Below are positions 8,856-16,852 of a DNA stretch of 39,192 nt, one piece after another (within the stretch, counting starts at the first letter, position 1; every line of letters begins with the position of its first letter). This stretch comes from Woeseiaceae bacterium. GTDB lineage: Bacteria; Pseudomonadota; Gammaproteobacteria; Steroidobacterales; Woeseiaceae. The stretch covers positions 1 to 39,192 of the forward strand of contig JAHEFF010000032.1 of assembly GCA_024640315.1 (NCBI GenBank), read 5' to 3'. A program made the position numbers and the translations under genes. The notes below the pieces were generated by a model. The model was not told where the DNA came from. It saw nothing but the letters and a program-made list of their open reading frames with translations, and did not search any database.

Positions 8856-8994
8856 CGGCGACCGATCACAACTTCCTGTTTTTCATAAGCTTTTCTACTT
8901 TTTGTACGCAATCACCGAAACATGGCACGCCAATTGCTTCGTATCTTGGTGAGCACACGTGTGTGTTCCGAGGCTGCAGAAAACTTGGAAGTAC

Positions 8995-9010
8995 TGTGAA
9001 TGTATTCACG
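8995..9010. promoter_or_regulatory. CRP-like palindrome upstream of the plus-strand heme operon
   Basis: TGTGAATGTATTCACG matches the CRP half-sites TGTGA-N6-TCACA at nine of ten positions, and the inner GTGAAT-GT-ATTCAC is a perfect palindrome. It lies about 265 bases before the first gene of the plus-strand operon. CRP binding is inferred from the motif only. Confidence 0.4.
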
Positions 9011-9274
9011 GCAAGGGACCCAAGCCTCAGGCATGCTTTTTCAGACAAGTCCGCCTGTTGCCAAAACAGACTGTTCAGGGAAGAACCTAAAACGAACATG
9101 GACTTCGAAGGTAAAGGCACATTCGCACTAGCGGAACCGCCAGGAAACAGGTGAGTTAGCACGTCGATAAATGACGTTTCTCCTGCTTACAGGCAAGCCC
9201 ATCTAGCGCGGATGCACAGTCCAGCGCATTTTGCGCGTAGTTGTTGATTTGTCTTAGCAATGAGCAGGTTTGTT

Positions 9275-10480
9275 ATGAAAAACAGGACGTGGACAAGAAA
9301 CAGACATGCAGACGGCCAGAATCTGGTCGGACGCCTGATCCAACTGGTGACGTTCGGATTGTTGAGCGTTGCACTGATCAGTACGGCATCCGCCGGCCCG
9401 CGTGAGCAGGCAAAGCGGATTCATGACCGTCTGGCAGGCGTACCGCCGACCGAATCCGTGCTGCAATTAATGGAAGCCGAAGTTGATATAGGTCAGCCAG
9501 GCACGGCCATTGATGCGGCCTACCGCGCCATGGAGGACCCGAACTTCTACAACGTCACGCTGAAGAATTTCGCCGCTCCCTGGACGAACCGTGACCAGAG
9601 CGTGTTCGTTCCTTTGAACGACTACATTGCGACGGTTGTGGGAATGATTCGCGACGACGAGCCGTTTAACAGCCTGCTTTCCGCGGACATTCTCTATATC
9701 GGTCCCGGCTCATTGCCCGCATATTCGAATTTCAACAACGATCACTACGCGCAGATGGAAGCTCGGAGCATCGACATGAAATCCGGGCTCACCCGGACAT
9801 CACAGTCGGCTATTACGGGCTTGCCGCCATCTGCAACGGCGGGTGTCTGGACATCTCGCGCCGCTGCTGAAGCATTCTTTGTTGCCGGAACCAACCGTGC
9901 GCAGTTCCGCTTCACGATGATCAACCACATGTGTAATGACATGGAGCAGGTGCACGACGTGAAGCTCTCACCGGATCGCATCCGTCAGGACGTCAGCCGC
10001 AGCCCAGGCGGCGATAGCAGGCTGTTCCTGAATAACTGCATCGGCTGTCACACGGGCATGGATCCGCTGGCTGGTGCATTCGCCTATTACAACTTCAATG
10101 AAACGACCGGCAGCATCGAGTACACGCCCGGATCTGTTCAGTCGAAGTACTACAACAACGATACGAATTTCGAGACAGGCTACCGGACAATCGATGATTC
10201 CTGGGTCAATTACTGGCGCGAAGGCCAGAACCAGTTTCTTGGTTGGGACAACAGTCTGCCGGGCAGCGGCATGGGCGCGAAGTCCATGGGCCAGGAACTT
10301 GGCAACAGCGACGCGTTCGCCAGCTGCCAGGTCAAAAAGGTCTTCAAAGCCGTTTGCCTTCGTGAGCCGGAGAATTCAGCTGATCGTTTCCAGGTCAGCC
10401 AGATGGTTTCTTCGTTCAAGGGCGGCTATCGCATGAAACAGACATTCGCGGAAGCGGCTGTCTATTGCATGGGCCAGTAG
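9275..10480 (+). CDS. Secreted monoheme cytochrome-like protein
   Basis: This protein is about 401 residues long from the ATG at 9275, chosen because GCAGG lies 8 bases upstream; an in-frame ATG at 9260 adds five residues. It has a signal peptide ending near STASAGP and one c-type heme motif, CIGCH (about residue 255 in this numbering), in the context NNCIGCHTGMDPLAGAFAYYN. That context and the C-terminal VFKAVCLREPEN segment resemble the cytochrome-associated DUF1585/DUF1588-type domains seen beside DUF1501 proteins. It is probably a periplasmic or exported redox protein. It leads an operon with the LamG lipoprotein (6-base gap) and the DUF1501 protein. Specific function is unknown. Confidence 0.78.
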   Translation: MKNRTWTRNRHADGQNLVGRLIQLVTFGLLSVALISTASAGPREQAKRIHDRLAGVPPTESVLQLMEAEVDIGQPGTAIDAAYRAMEDPNFYNVTLKNFAAPWTNRDQSVFVPLNDYIATVVGMIRDDEPFNSLLSADILYIGPGSLPAYSNFNNDHYAQMEARSIDMKSGLTRTSQSAITGLPPSATAGVWTSRAAAEAFFVAGTNRAQFRFTMINHMCNDMEQVHDVKLSPDRIRQDVSRSPGGDSRLFLNNCIGCHTGMDPLAGAFAYYNFNETTGSIEYTPGSVQSKYYNNDTNFETGYRTIDDSWVNYWREGQNQFLGWDNSLPGSGMGAKSMGQELGNSDAFASCQVKKVFKAVCLREPENSADRFQVSQMVSSFKGGYRMKQTFAEAAVYCMGQ

Positions 10481-10486
10481 GAGGCT

Positions 10487-13012
10487 ATGACAATGAATAA
10501 AGCAACAGGAATTGCTGTGGCCCACGCCCAAAAAGCACGCGCCATTCTCGTCGCAGGACTGATGGGATTGGTACTGACCGCTTGCGGCGGTGGTGCGGGA
10601 ACAGTGGACAACCCACTGCCTCAGAACCCCGGTGGACCGACACAGGTCACTTATAACGGTCTCAACGCCCCGCGTGACACGGACGTAAACGCATTTCTCC
10701 AGAATGTCTGGACACCAATGCAAAACTCCGCGAGCTGTGGCAACTGCCATAACGAGACAACGCTGCAAACGCCGATGTTTGCTCGTTTTGACGATATCAA
10801 CATGGCTTACGATGACGCCGTCGGCGTCGCGGATCTCGCGGTTCCCGGCAACTCACGATTGGTGAGCAAAGTAGGCAGCGGTCATAACTGCTGGCTCGGC
10901 GACGACAGTGCCTGCTCGGATATCATGACCACATGGATTGAAGGCTGGGCAGGCGCGACATCTGGCGGCAGTGGCCGACAGATCGTACTGACCCCGCCGA
11001 CTTCTGTTGATCCGGGCGACAGTAAGAACTTCGCCAACGCGACGCCTGAGAACTTCCGTGACCTCGTCTATACGCCATATCTCGAAAGGTATTGCGCGGG
11101 CTGTCACAGCTCGGGTGCACCGACTGCGCAGGCACCGTATTTCGCAGAAACCGGTGCCGTTGATTCGTACCTAGCCGCATTCGACGCAGCCAAGTCGAAA
11201 ATGGACATTAATGATCCGTCGGCATCACGTTTCGTCATTCGCCTGAGTCCGGAATTCCATAATTGCTGGACCACCAGCTGTACGGATGACTCGGCTGACA
11301 TGCAGGCCGCTATCCAGGCATTTGCCGATACGGTTCCGCTGACACAACTCGACGGGGCGCTCGTTAACAGTAAGGCACTGCGCCTGGTTGACGGTACCGT
11401 CGCTTCCGGCGGCAACCGCTACGAAGCGGCCCAGATTGGTTTGTGGGAGTTCAAGACCGGCAGCGGCACGACCGCCTATGACACCAGTGGTGTTACACCG
11501 TCTCTCGATCTGACGCTTTCGGGCGAATACGAGTGGTTCGGTGGCTGGGGCGTCACAATCAATAATGGACGCGCGCAGGGCTCAACGTCTGCAAGCCGGA
11601 AACTGAACGATCGAATTCGTTTGACCGGTGAGTATTCAATCGAGGCCTGGGTCGTTCCTGCCAACGTAACGCAGGAAATGTCACGCATCGTCACCTACTC
11701 GGCTGGCGACACTGCCCGTAACTTCACGCTGCAGCAGACGTTGTATAACTATGACTTCCTGCATCGCAGTACGACGACAGGTGCGAACGGTGACAACCCG
11801 CAGGTATCTACCCCGGATGCCGACGAAGTATTGCAGGCAACACTGCAGCACGTCGTGGCAACCTTCAGCGCCATTGACGGCCGCAAAATCTATGTGAACG
11901 GCGAGCTCGTATCACAGGCTGATCCGGCTGCCCCGGGCACGATGGTTGACTGGGACGACACCTTCGCCTTCGTACTCGGCAATGAGGCCGGTGGCAGTGG
12001 ACTGTGGCAGGGCACCCTGCGACTGGTTGCTGTTCACGAGTTTGCTCTGACACCAGAGCAGATCACGCAGAACTTCGACGTGGGCGTTGGTGAGAAATTC
12101 TTCCTGCTGTTCAGCATTGAAGACATCATTAACGTGCCGACCGCGTACATCCTCTTCGAGGTTGCACAGTTCGACTCATACTCGTACTTGTTCAACACGC
12201 CGCACTTCATCACGCTGGATGGCAGCTCGGTGGAAGGCGTACCGATCCAGGGTATGCGTATAGGCATCAACGGTTCGGAAGTCGACAAGAGCCAGACCTA
12301 CATGAAGATGGACGAGACTCTGAGTTCCAGTTTGTTCGGTGAACTCGGCCAGCCACTGTCCAGGCTCGGTGCGGTAATCCCGCTCGAGAGAGGACCGGCG
12401 GACGATGAGTTCTTCCTGACCTTTGATCTGCTTGGTACGGAGGCTTATGCCCGCACCGATGATCCGCCCCTGGTTATCACTGCAAGCGATCTGCCGCCGG
12501 CACAACGCATCGGTGTTCGAACTTTCGACGAGATCAACGCGACGATGGCCAAGGTTACGGGCGTCAGCCCCGAGGAAATGAACGTCGACATGGTGTTCCA
12601 GGGTCTCAGGCAGTCTATGCCTGCGATCGAAGCGCCGGAAGCATTCCTGTCCTCGCACCAGGTTGCCATCGCGCAGCTTGCAATCGAGTACTGCAACGCG
12701 CTTGTCGAAGATCGTGGCACGATCACGGCCGGAAATTACTTCCCGGGCTTTAACTTCGGTGCAGCACCGGCCACAGCATTCGCCAATCGTGACGCGCTGA
12801 TCAACCCGCTCATCGACAACATGATGGGTATTGCGATCCAGACGCAGCCCGACTTCGTCGCTGTAAGAGACGAACTCGGTTATACCCCGGCTGGTGGGGC
12901 GTATCCAGGCGACCTGATTGATCGATTGATCGCAGGCGGCACGGATACACGTTCAATTGCCAAGGGTACCTGTGCAGCCGTTCTCGGCAGTGCAGTGACG
13001 CTGGTTCAGTAG
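10487..13012 (+). CDS. Diheme lipoprotein with LamG (concanavalin-like) domain
   Basis: This 841-residue protein has a lipoprotein signal with lipobox LTAC followed by a GGG linker. There are two c-type heme motifs, CGNCH (84-88) and CAGCH (203-207), each in a cytochrome-like unit containing a GHNCW or FHNCW element. Residues of about 340-520 form a LamG/concanavalin-like domain (YSIEAWVVPANVT, HVVATFSAIDGRKIYVNGEL). The C-terminal third is not recognised but contains an Ala-rich helical region. Fusing heme domains to a ligand-binding jelly roll suggests electron transfer coupled to binding of a polysaccharide or other surface ligand; this is inference. It is the middle gene of the three-gene operon. 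Confidence 0.83.
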   Translation: MTMNKATGIAVAHAQKARAILVAGLMGLVLTACGGGAGTVDNPLPQNPGGPTQVTYNGLNAPRDTDVNAFLQNVWTPMQNSASCGNCHNETTLQTPMFARFDDINMAYDDAVGVADLAVPGNSRLVSKVGSGHNCWLGDDSACSDIMTTWIEGWAGATSGGSGRQIVLTPPTSVDPGDSKNFANATPENFRDLVYTPYLERYCAGCHSSGAPTAQAPYFAETGAVDSYLAAFDAAKSKMDINDPSASRFVIRLSPEFHNCWTTSCTDDSADMQAAIQAFADTVPLTQLDGALVNSKALRLVDGTVASGGNRYEAAQIGLWEFKTGSGTTAYDTSGVTPSLDLTLSGEYEWFGGWGVTINNGRAQGSTSASRKLNDRIRLTGEYSIEAWVVPANVTQEMSRIVTYSAGDTARNFTLQQTLYNYDFLHRSTTTGANGDNPQVSTPDADEVLQATLQHVVATFSAIDGRKIYVNGELVSQADPAAPGTMVDWDDTFAFVLGNEAGGSGLWQGTLRLVAVHEFALTPEQITQNFDVGVGEKFFLLFSIEDIINVPTAYILFEVAQFDSYSYLFNTPHFITLDGSSVEGVPIQGMRIGINGSEVDKSQTYMKMDETLSSSLFGELGQPLSRLGAVIPLERGPADDEFFLTFDLLGTEAYARTDDPPLVITASDLPPAQRIGVRTFDEINATMAKVTGVSPEEMNVDMVFQGLRQSMPAIEAPEAFLSSHQVAIAQLAIEYCNALVEDRGTITAGNYFPGFNFGAAPATAFANRDALINPLIDNMMGIAIQTQPDFVAVRDELGYTPAGGAYPGDLIDRLIAGGTDTRSIAKGTCAAVLGSAVTLVQ

Positions 13013-13042
13013 ACGGAATAAACAGGATAGAGGTTTTTAGTT

Positions 13043-14665
13043 ATGGCTAAGAAAACTAAACGGAATTATGACGATCCGCTCCGTCATCCGGACCACGCAC
13101 GGCCGGTAACACGTCGGGACTTTCTCTCGCAGGGTTTCCTTTCGGGCTCGGCCTTCGCCCTCGGCGGCGGCGTATTGAGCCTGTTCTCGAACCCCCGTGA
13201 GGCGCTCGCAGCGCTGTCGGGAGACCTGCAACCGTTGCTCGCCAATCCGTGCGATATCGCAACAGCCGGTGCGGGCAAAATCCCGTTCATCTGCTTCGAC
13301 CTGGCAGGCGGCGCGAACATCAACGGCTCGAATGTGCTGGTCGGTAACGAAGGTGGTCAGATGGACTTTCTGAACACCTCTGGTTACGAGAAGCTCGGTT
13401 TGCCAGGTGACATGGTTCCGGGTCTGACCGATCCGATTTCCGGCCTGCCCTATGCCAACACTGATTTCGGTCTGGCTTTCCATTCAGACAGCGCCTTCAA
13501 GCGCGGCATGGATGCAAGCATGTCACCGGGACGCGGCACGCAACTTAACGGCGCAGTCATCCCGGCGCGTTCGGATAACGACACCGGCAACAACCCGCAT
13601 AACCCGATGAAAGGTATCGCGCGTGCGGGTGCGGACGGCTCGATCCTTACATTGGCCGGATCAGAAAACACGCCTTCAGGTGGCAACTCAACCGAACCCA
13701 CCATGTTGATGAGCCAGGACCTGCAGCCGACCAAGGTCGATCGCCCAAGTGATGTCACAGCACTCGTAGATACGGGCCAGCTTGTCGGCATCCTGGGTCC
13801 CGATGACGCGACCGCAGTGATGGAATCCATTTATCGTATCAGCGCTGACAAGATTTCGGTTGCCGACGCCGGCCAGACGATTACCGCTGACGCCGTAGTC
13901 AAAGACATGGTTCGTTGCGGTTACCTGAAGTCTGCGGACATCGCTGATCGCTTTGGCGGCGTACCGCTGGATCCGGGTCTTGACCCGGTGATCGTTGGTC
14001 CGAACGGCATCTTTACCGACGCGGAGTTTAATGACGGTGGACGCGACGGCAGTGAATTCCGCAAAACTGCAGCCGTCATGAAACTGGTCATTAACGGTTT
14101 TGCCGGCGCTGCAACCATCGAGATGGGTGGTTACGACTACCACGGTGGCGCACGTGCGGAAGGTGAGGTTAAGGACTTCCGCGCCGGACGCTGCATGGGT
14201 GCCTGCATCGAGTATGCGGCCCGCATCGGCGTACCGCTTATGATGTACGTCTTCAGTGACGGGTCGCTTTCAAGCAACGGCGCCATCGACAACTCCAATG
14301 ACGGTCGTGGCAAGGGTGAGTGGGTCTCTGACAACTCATCGACGGCTGGCGCGTTCTTCATGGTGTTCAACCCGGGCGGTCGGGCCCAGCTGAGAACGAG
14401 TCCGGGTAAGACCGCGGCCCAGCATCAACAGCTTGGCTATATGGACGGCGGCGCATCGGTACAGCGTGCTGCAACGCCGATGGCGAACAACGTCAACCTG
14501 CTCGTCAATGCAGTGGTTCTGAACTACATGGCTCTGCACGGCGAGGAAGGTCTGTTCGACTCCGTGATTCCGAATCATGGTCTTGGTAACACGGCGATGA
14601 AAGACAGCCTGACTGCCTTCCAGCCGATCGTGAGCGGGACTATCGGACCATTGGCCCCGAGCTAG
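13043..14665 (+). CDS. DUF1501 family protein, Tat-exported
   Basis: This 540-residue protein has a twin-arginine signal near its N-terminus (VTRRDFLSQGFLSGSAFALGGG), so it is exported folded, probably with a bound metal. The DUF1501 family belongs to the alkaline-phosphatase-like superfamily in many annotations. Here GGYDYHGGARAEGEVKDF and the following RIGVPLMMYVFSDGS match the family's conserved histidine and aspartate region. It closes the operon with the two heme proteins and is followed by a hairpin terminator. DUF1501 proteins often pair with cytochrome-like DUF1800 or DUF1588 partners; no DUF1800 gene is present here. Substrate is unknown. Confidence 0.85.
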   Translation: MAKKTKRNYDDPLRHPDHARPVTRRDFLSQGFLSGSAFALGGGVLSLFSNPREALAALSGDLQPLLANPCDIATAGAGKIPFICFDLAGGANINGSNVLVGNEGGQMDFLNTSGYEKLGLPGDMVPGLTDPISGLPYANTDFGLAFHSDSAFKRGMDASMSPGRGTQLNGAVIPARSDNDTGNNPHNPMKGIARAGADGSILTLAGSENTPSGGNSTEPTMLMSQDLQPTKVDRPSDVTALVDTGQLVGILGPDDATAVMESIYRISADKISVADAGQTITADAVVKDMVRCGYLKSADIADRFGGVPLDPGLDPVIVGPNGIFTDAEFNDGGRDGSEFRKTAAVMKLVINGFAGAATIEMGGYDYHGGARAEGEVKDFRAGRCMGACIEYAARIGVPLMMYVFSDGSLSSNGAIDNSNDGRGKGEWVSDNSSTAGAFFMVFNPGGRAQLRTSPGKTAAQHQQLGYMDGGASVQRAATPMANNVNLLVNAVVLNYMALHGEEGLFDSVIPNHGLGNTAMKDSLTAFQPIVSGTIGPLAPS

Positions 14666-14690
14666 CGCGAAAGGTCAATGCCAGAAGCAG

Positions 14691-14720
14691 ACGGCTCGCC
14701 GGTTTCCGGCGGGCCGTTTT
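14691..14720 (+). terminator. Rho-independent terminator after the DUF1501 gene
   Basis: ACGGCTCGCCGG and CGGCGGGCCGT pair across a short loop (one G-T wobble) and are followed by TTTT. It starts 26 bases past the DUF1501 stop. It also argues that the methyltransferase gene starts downstream at 14801 and not at 14678. Confidence 0.8.
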
Positions 14721-14800
14721 CTATTGTGCGACCGATTGCCTGTGCCGTGCCTCAGTTTCTTATAGAATGCCGGCCAAATCGCGTAATTGGTTGCTGGACA

Positions 14801-16174
14801 ATGCCGGGTGACAACCTGCTTAAAGATCTGACCGCCTGCCCTCGCTGCGACAAGTCGCCACTATCGTTAAAAGGCGATCACTATCGTTGCGATGCCTGCA
14901 AAGTCGACTTCCCTTCTGTCGATGGCATCCCCTGGCTGTTTGCCGAACCTGAGGCAAGCATCGGCGAATGGCGCAACCGACTGCACTTTGCATTGCGCCA
15001 ACTGGCCAATGAGTCGCAACGCACCCGGACCGAGCTGACTGAATGTGAGGACGGCTCGCTGACGGCACAACGCCTGAAAAAGCATATCGAGGCAATGGAT
15101 GAGCACCGCAACAACCTGCGGGAGCTGCTCACGCCTGTGGATGTCCAGTCGTCGCAAGCGAGTTACGAGTCATACCTGGCGTTGCGAACGCGCTTGCCAA
15201 CCGACCAGGGCATTGCCACCTACTACGCCAATATTCACCGCGACTGGGCCTGGGGCGATGAAGAGAACCAGGTGTCGCTGGATTTGATCAAAGCGATTGC
15301 CGGTGACGAAGCACTGGGTGACACGCTTGTGCTGGGTTCAGGCGCCAGCAGACTTGCATACGACGTTCACACACAGCTCGACACGGATCGAACAGTAGCA
15401 ATGGACTTCAACCCACTGCTGATGCTGGTCGCTAAAAACGTCGTCGAAGGAAAAGAGGTCGAGCTTTACGAATTCCCGATCGCGCCGAAGTCGATGAACG
15501 ATTTCGCCGTGAAGCGAACGTTATCGGCACCCAAGCCGGCCGACGAAAGTTTCCTGCTGGTCCTGGCTGACGCCATGCGACCACCGTTCGGCAAAGGCAC
15601 CTTCGATACCGTGATCACGCCGTGGATCATCGATATCGTGAATGAAGATTTACGGGTGCAGGCAGTACGAATTAACAATCTGCTCAGGAACGGCGGTCGC
15701 TGGATTAACTTCGGCTCTCTTGCTTTTAGCCATCCGGACCGATCGCGTTGTTACAGCACTGAAGAAACGGTGGCCATAGTCGAGTCCTCTGGTTTCTCAG
15801 CACCGGAAACCAAAGAGGAAACCATCCCGTACATGTGCTCCCCTGCGAGCCGTCATGGCCGGCGGGAAACCGTGTTCACGTTCGCAGCCGAGAAAGAAGC
15901 TAACGTGAAAGCGCCGGAGCGGTACAAGGCACTGCCGGACTGGATCGTGACAGGCAAAGAGCCGGTGCCCGCCCTGGAATCTTTCAGGTCACAGGCAATG
16001 TCGACGCAAATTTACTCGTACATCATGTCGATGATTGACGGGAAGCGAACGATTGGTGACATGGCGAAGATCCTTGAGCAGCAGAAACTGATGACGAAGG
16101 AAGAAGCGATTCCCGCTATTCGCAATTTCCTGACGCGGATGTACGACGACTCACAGAAAAGTTCGGGCTTCTGA
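14801..16174 (+). CDS. Class I SAM methyltransferase with Trm112-like zinc ribbon
   Basis: This 457-residue protein opens with a zinc ribbon (CPRCDKSPLSLKGDHYRCDAC) of the Trm112-like type. The middle is a Rossmann methyltransferase: DTLVLGSGASRLAYDVH supplies motif I, followed by VAMDFNPLLM and, after a gap, PFGKGTFDTVITPWIIDIV. The C-terminus (YIMSMIDGKRTIGDMAKIL) resembles a PqqD-like winged helix, a peptide-recognition fold. The start at 14801 was chosen because a terminator (14691-14720) lies in the longer frame. The substrate is unknown. The combination of ribbon, methyltransferase and PqqD-like tail is unusual and could indicate peptide or protein modification; that is inference. Confidence 0.72.
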   Translation: MPGDNLLKDLTACPRCDKSPLSLKGDHYRCDACKVDFPSVDGIPWLFAEPEASIGEWRNRLHFALRQLANESQRTRTELTECEDGSLTAQRLKKHIEAMDEHRNNLRELLTPVDVQSSQASYESYLALRTRLPTDQGIATYYANIHRDWAWGDEENQVSLDLIKAIAGDEALGDTLVLGSGASRLAYDVHTQLDTDRTVAMDFNPLLMLVAKNVVEGKEVELYEFPIAPKSMNDFAVKRTLSAPKPADESFLLVLADAMRPPFGKGTFDTVITPWIIDIVNEDLRVQAVRINNLLRNGGRWINFGSLAFSHPDRSRCYSTEETVAIVESSGFSAPETKEETIPYMCSPASRHGRRETVFTFAAEKEANVKAPERYKALPDWIVTGKEPVPALESFRSQAMSTQIYSYIMSMIDGKRTIGDMAKILEQQKLMTKEEAIPAIRNFLTRMYDDSQKSSGF

Positions 16175-16179
16175 CCAGG

Positions 16180-16437
16180 CTAAAAGATTATCGTCTTAAC
16201 GCCGTCTTTTACGGTGACTTCAGGTGGCGTACCGACGTAATGCACTGACTGGTTGGACACAGTCGCCCTCGTTACGACATTCTTCAACCGGGATGACGAC
16301 TGGCTGCAGGGATTCGGATATTCGCAAGGGCGCGGCGGAATCGTTGCCGATACGCGCAAGCGGATGGACTGATCGGCCCTCGCCTGGCTTCCGGCGCTCA
16401 CCAGCAGCATCAGGCTGATAATGGTTACTCTTCTCAT
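16180..16437 (-). CDS. Small secreted Cys/Pro-containing protein
   Basis: This 85-residue protein has a clear signal peptide (MRRVTIISLMLLVSAGSQARA). The mature part starts with QSIRLRVSATIPPRPCEYPNPC, where two cysteines flank a proline-rich turn, and ends with a short basic and hydrophobic tail (DGVKTIIF). I do not recognise a named family. It converges with the methyltransferase (5-base gap) and is divergent from the pilus operon, so it could share the 415-base upstream region. Size and composition fit a secreted envelope protein. Confidence 0.6.
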   Translation of the reverse strand: MRRVTIISLMLLVSAGSQARADQSIRLRVSATIPPRPCEYPNPCSQSSSRLKNVVTRATVSNQSVHYVGTPPEVTVKDGVKTIIF

Positions 16438-16606
16438 CGAATTCCCGGTTTGTTGTTGTAGTTCGGGTTTCGCTTTTCTATTGGCGTATTTTAAAACCTT
16501 GCCTTATATATCAATAGTTTACGCCTCTTCAAAACGTACCGCTGTAAGGTTTTCCGGCAGCATTGTTTTTTACCGACCGGATCATGTGGTCCCTATTAAC
16601 CACAAA

Positions 16607-16622
16607 TATGAAATAGATCACA
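16607..16622. promoter_or_regulatory. CRP-like binding site
   Basis: TATGAAATAGATCACA matches the CRP consensus TGTGA-N6-TCACA at nine of ten half-site positions, with AT-rich flanks on the left. It lies upstream of the riboswitch-bearing leader. Assignment is by motif only. Confidence 0.45.
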
Positions 16623-16724
16623 CTCACTTGAACATAACTTCAGTAGCATCCGACATAACACTTTGGAGTAGTGAGCCTGATCCACTCTAAGTGATTGAAA
16701 GACTTATTGCTTTTTTGGATGCGC

Positions 16725-16836
16725 CGGGTCATTTCCGGTGGCGAACAAAGGCAAACCCGTCGCGAGGCGGGGACGCAAAGTGAACAGATCTCGTGGACCG
16801 AAAGAGAAACGAGATGGCTGAACTGCTTAAACCACA
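16725..16836 (+). ncRNA. Cyclic-di-GMP-I (GEMM-I) riboswitch upstream of the pilus operon
   Basis: The core GGCAAACC (16750-16757) is followed by a hairpin CCCGTC-GCGA-GGCGGG with a GNRA tetraloop (16756-16771), then GGACGCAAAG (16771-16780). A second stem, ATCTCGT (16788-16794) with ACGAGAT (16809-16815), encloses a 14-base loop. These are the hallmarks of the GEMM-I aptamer: GGCAAACC, GNRA-capped P2, GACGCAAAG and a P3 arm. An outer stem may form between GTGG (16738-16741) and CCAC (16832-16835); its exact limits are uncertain. There is no hairpin with a T run before the start codon, and the GAGGAAA ribosome-binding site (16840) follows immediately, so translational control is the simpler model. 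Confidence 0.85.
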
Positions 16837-16852
16837 ACTGAGGAAATGAAAG

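Larger units (their letters stand above)
8286..9274. promoter_or_regulatory. Divergent intergenic region between the two heme-protein operons
   Basis: Almost 1 kb separates the two divergent operons, far more than any other gap here. It has no convincing gene: short frames on both strands have no recognisable product or good ribosome-binding site. It holds several symmetrical motifs: AGCAACG/CGTTGCT (8837-8855), CACACGTGTG (8954-8963) and a CRP-like palindrome (8995-9010). It is more AT-rich and homopolymer-rich than the flanks. It probably contains promoters for both operons and operator sites; a small RNA cannot be excluded. Confidence 0.5.
16438..16852. promoter_or_regulatory. Regulatory region between the small secreted protein and the pilus operon
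   Basis: No gene is supported here. It contains an AT-rich promoter-like stretch, a CRP-like site (16607-16622), a possible -35 hexamer TTGAAC at 16628-16633 without a clear -10 at normal spacing, and the cyclic-di-GMP riboswitch at about 16725-16836. The length and layout fit a regulated 5' leader of about 150-200 bases for the pilus operon. Confidence 0.6.

Noticed and set aside
8828..8860. A TTGACA hexamer suggesting a sigma-70 promoter
   Set aside because: No -10 element was found at 16-18 bases, so only the inverted repeat was reported.
8500..9162. Short frames on both strands in the divergent intergenic region
   Set aside because: They overlap each other, show no recognisable product or signal, and lack good ribosome-binding sites.
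16421..16690. An 89-codon plus-strand frame before the pilus operon
   Set aside because: It overlaps the start of the small secreted protein and the CRP-like region, and its composition is not protein-like.
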